From assembly GCA_020726265.1 (NCBI GenBank), contig DYSZ01000014.1:1-41359 (forward strand): 41,359 nucleotides of DNA, given 5' to 3'. The notes under the pieces were generated by a model. That model was not told the DNA's origin. It made no database searches and worked only from the letters and a program-made list of their open reading frames with translations. The position numbers and the translations under genes were made by a program. Origin of the DNA: Draconibacterium orientale (GTDB lineage: Bacteria; Bacteroidota; Bacteroidia; Bacteroidales; Prolixibacteraceae). Each line of letters starts with the position of its first letter. Positions within the stretch are counted from its first letter, which is position 1. Positions 41,329 through 41,359 of this stretch are shown here, in pieces.

Positions 41329-41359
41329 GATCGAGATCGATCTCGTCGGCAGCGGCGAC
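41329..41359. other. Terminal 31 bases not matching thyA (possible assembly or adapter artefact)
   Basis: Upstream of QWRSW, ThyA always has a conserved block (GxxGPVYGxQWR). Here the frame reads [10 protein letters not shown] instead. The bases hold a 14-nt palindrome CGAGATCGATCTCG and TCGTCGGCAGCG, which equals the first twelve bases of the Nextera read-1 adapter. GGCGAC and CGAGATC also occur in the P5 adapter. The run is GC-rich compared with the genome. It is most simply a contig-end artefact. Confidence 0.6.

Overview
The window looks like a chromosomal segment of a member of the Bacteroidota, most likely a marine or anaerobic Bacteroidales/Marinilabiliales-type bacterium. The evidence is the set of protein families (a Rieske-like small lipoprotein, a DUF7033 deacetylase, a DUF4143 ATPase, the UPF0175/DUF3368 pair), promoters of the TTTG-N19-TAnnTTTG type, the general lack of Shine-Dalgarno sequences, and several intergenic palindromic repeats of the kind common in this phylum. 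The family-level placement is an inference.

Layout. 1-14.3 kb is mostly minus strand: a BRO-N gene cut by the left edge, comM, a DUF4143 ATPase with a 22-bp tandem repeat over its promoter, a DUF58 protein, trxA-dnaE, greA-HIT, a small membrane protein, a plus-strand Rieske-like lipoprotein, ahcY and recQ. 14.5-25.0 kb is plus strand: tatC-lptB, tRNA-Glu-rpsT, radC, a tightly coupled seven-gene operon (17.5-24.3 kb) and upp. 25.0-27.9 kb is minus strand: an HlyD-type adaptor and an aspartate kinase. 28-36.8 kb is plus strand: an aldo/keto reductase, an S9 peptidase, a Tat-exported aldo/keto reductase lipoprotein, then an AT-rich accessory stretch (nucleotidyltransferase, secreted unknown, XRE-Fic) and ppa. 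36.8-41.36 kb is minus strand: a frameshifted TauE/SafE permease, an M14 carboxypeptidase, folA, a toxin-antitoxin module whose PIN toxin carries an in-frame stop, and thyA running to the right edge.

The best candidate for an undescribed system is the 17.5-24.3 kb operon. It encodes a DUF7033 deacetylase, a FemAB/GNAT-like transferase, a NodB deacetylase, a stand-alone adenylation enzyme, a GNAT enzyme, an acyl carrier protein and a second GNAT-like protein, each starting within a few bases of the previous stop. The parts suggest that an acid is adenylated, loaded on the carrier protein and moved by GNAT/FemAB enzymes to an amine, perhaps one exposed by the deacetylases. It is built like a Dlt pathway but has neither DltB nor DltD.

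Other points are broken genes (tauE, PIN), repeats that touch promoters or start codons, and the last ~31 bases, which leave the conserved thyA frame and resemble sequencing-adapter sequence.
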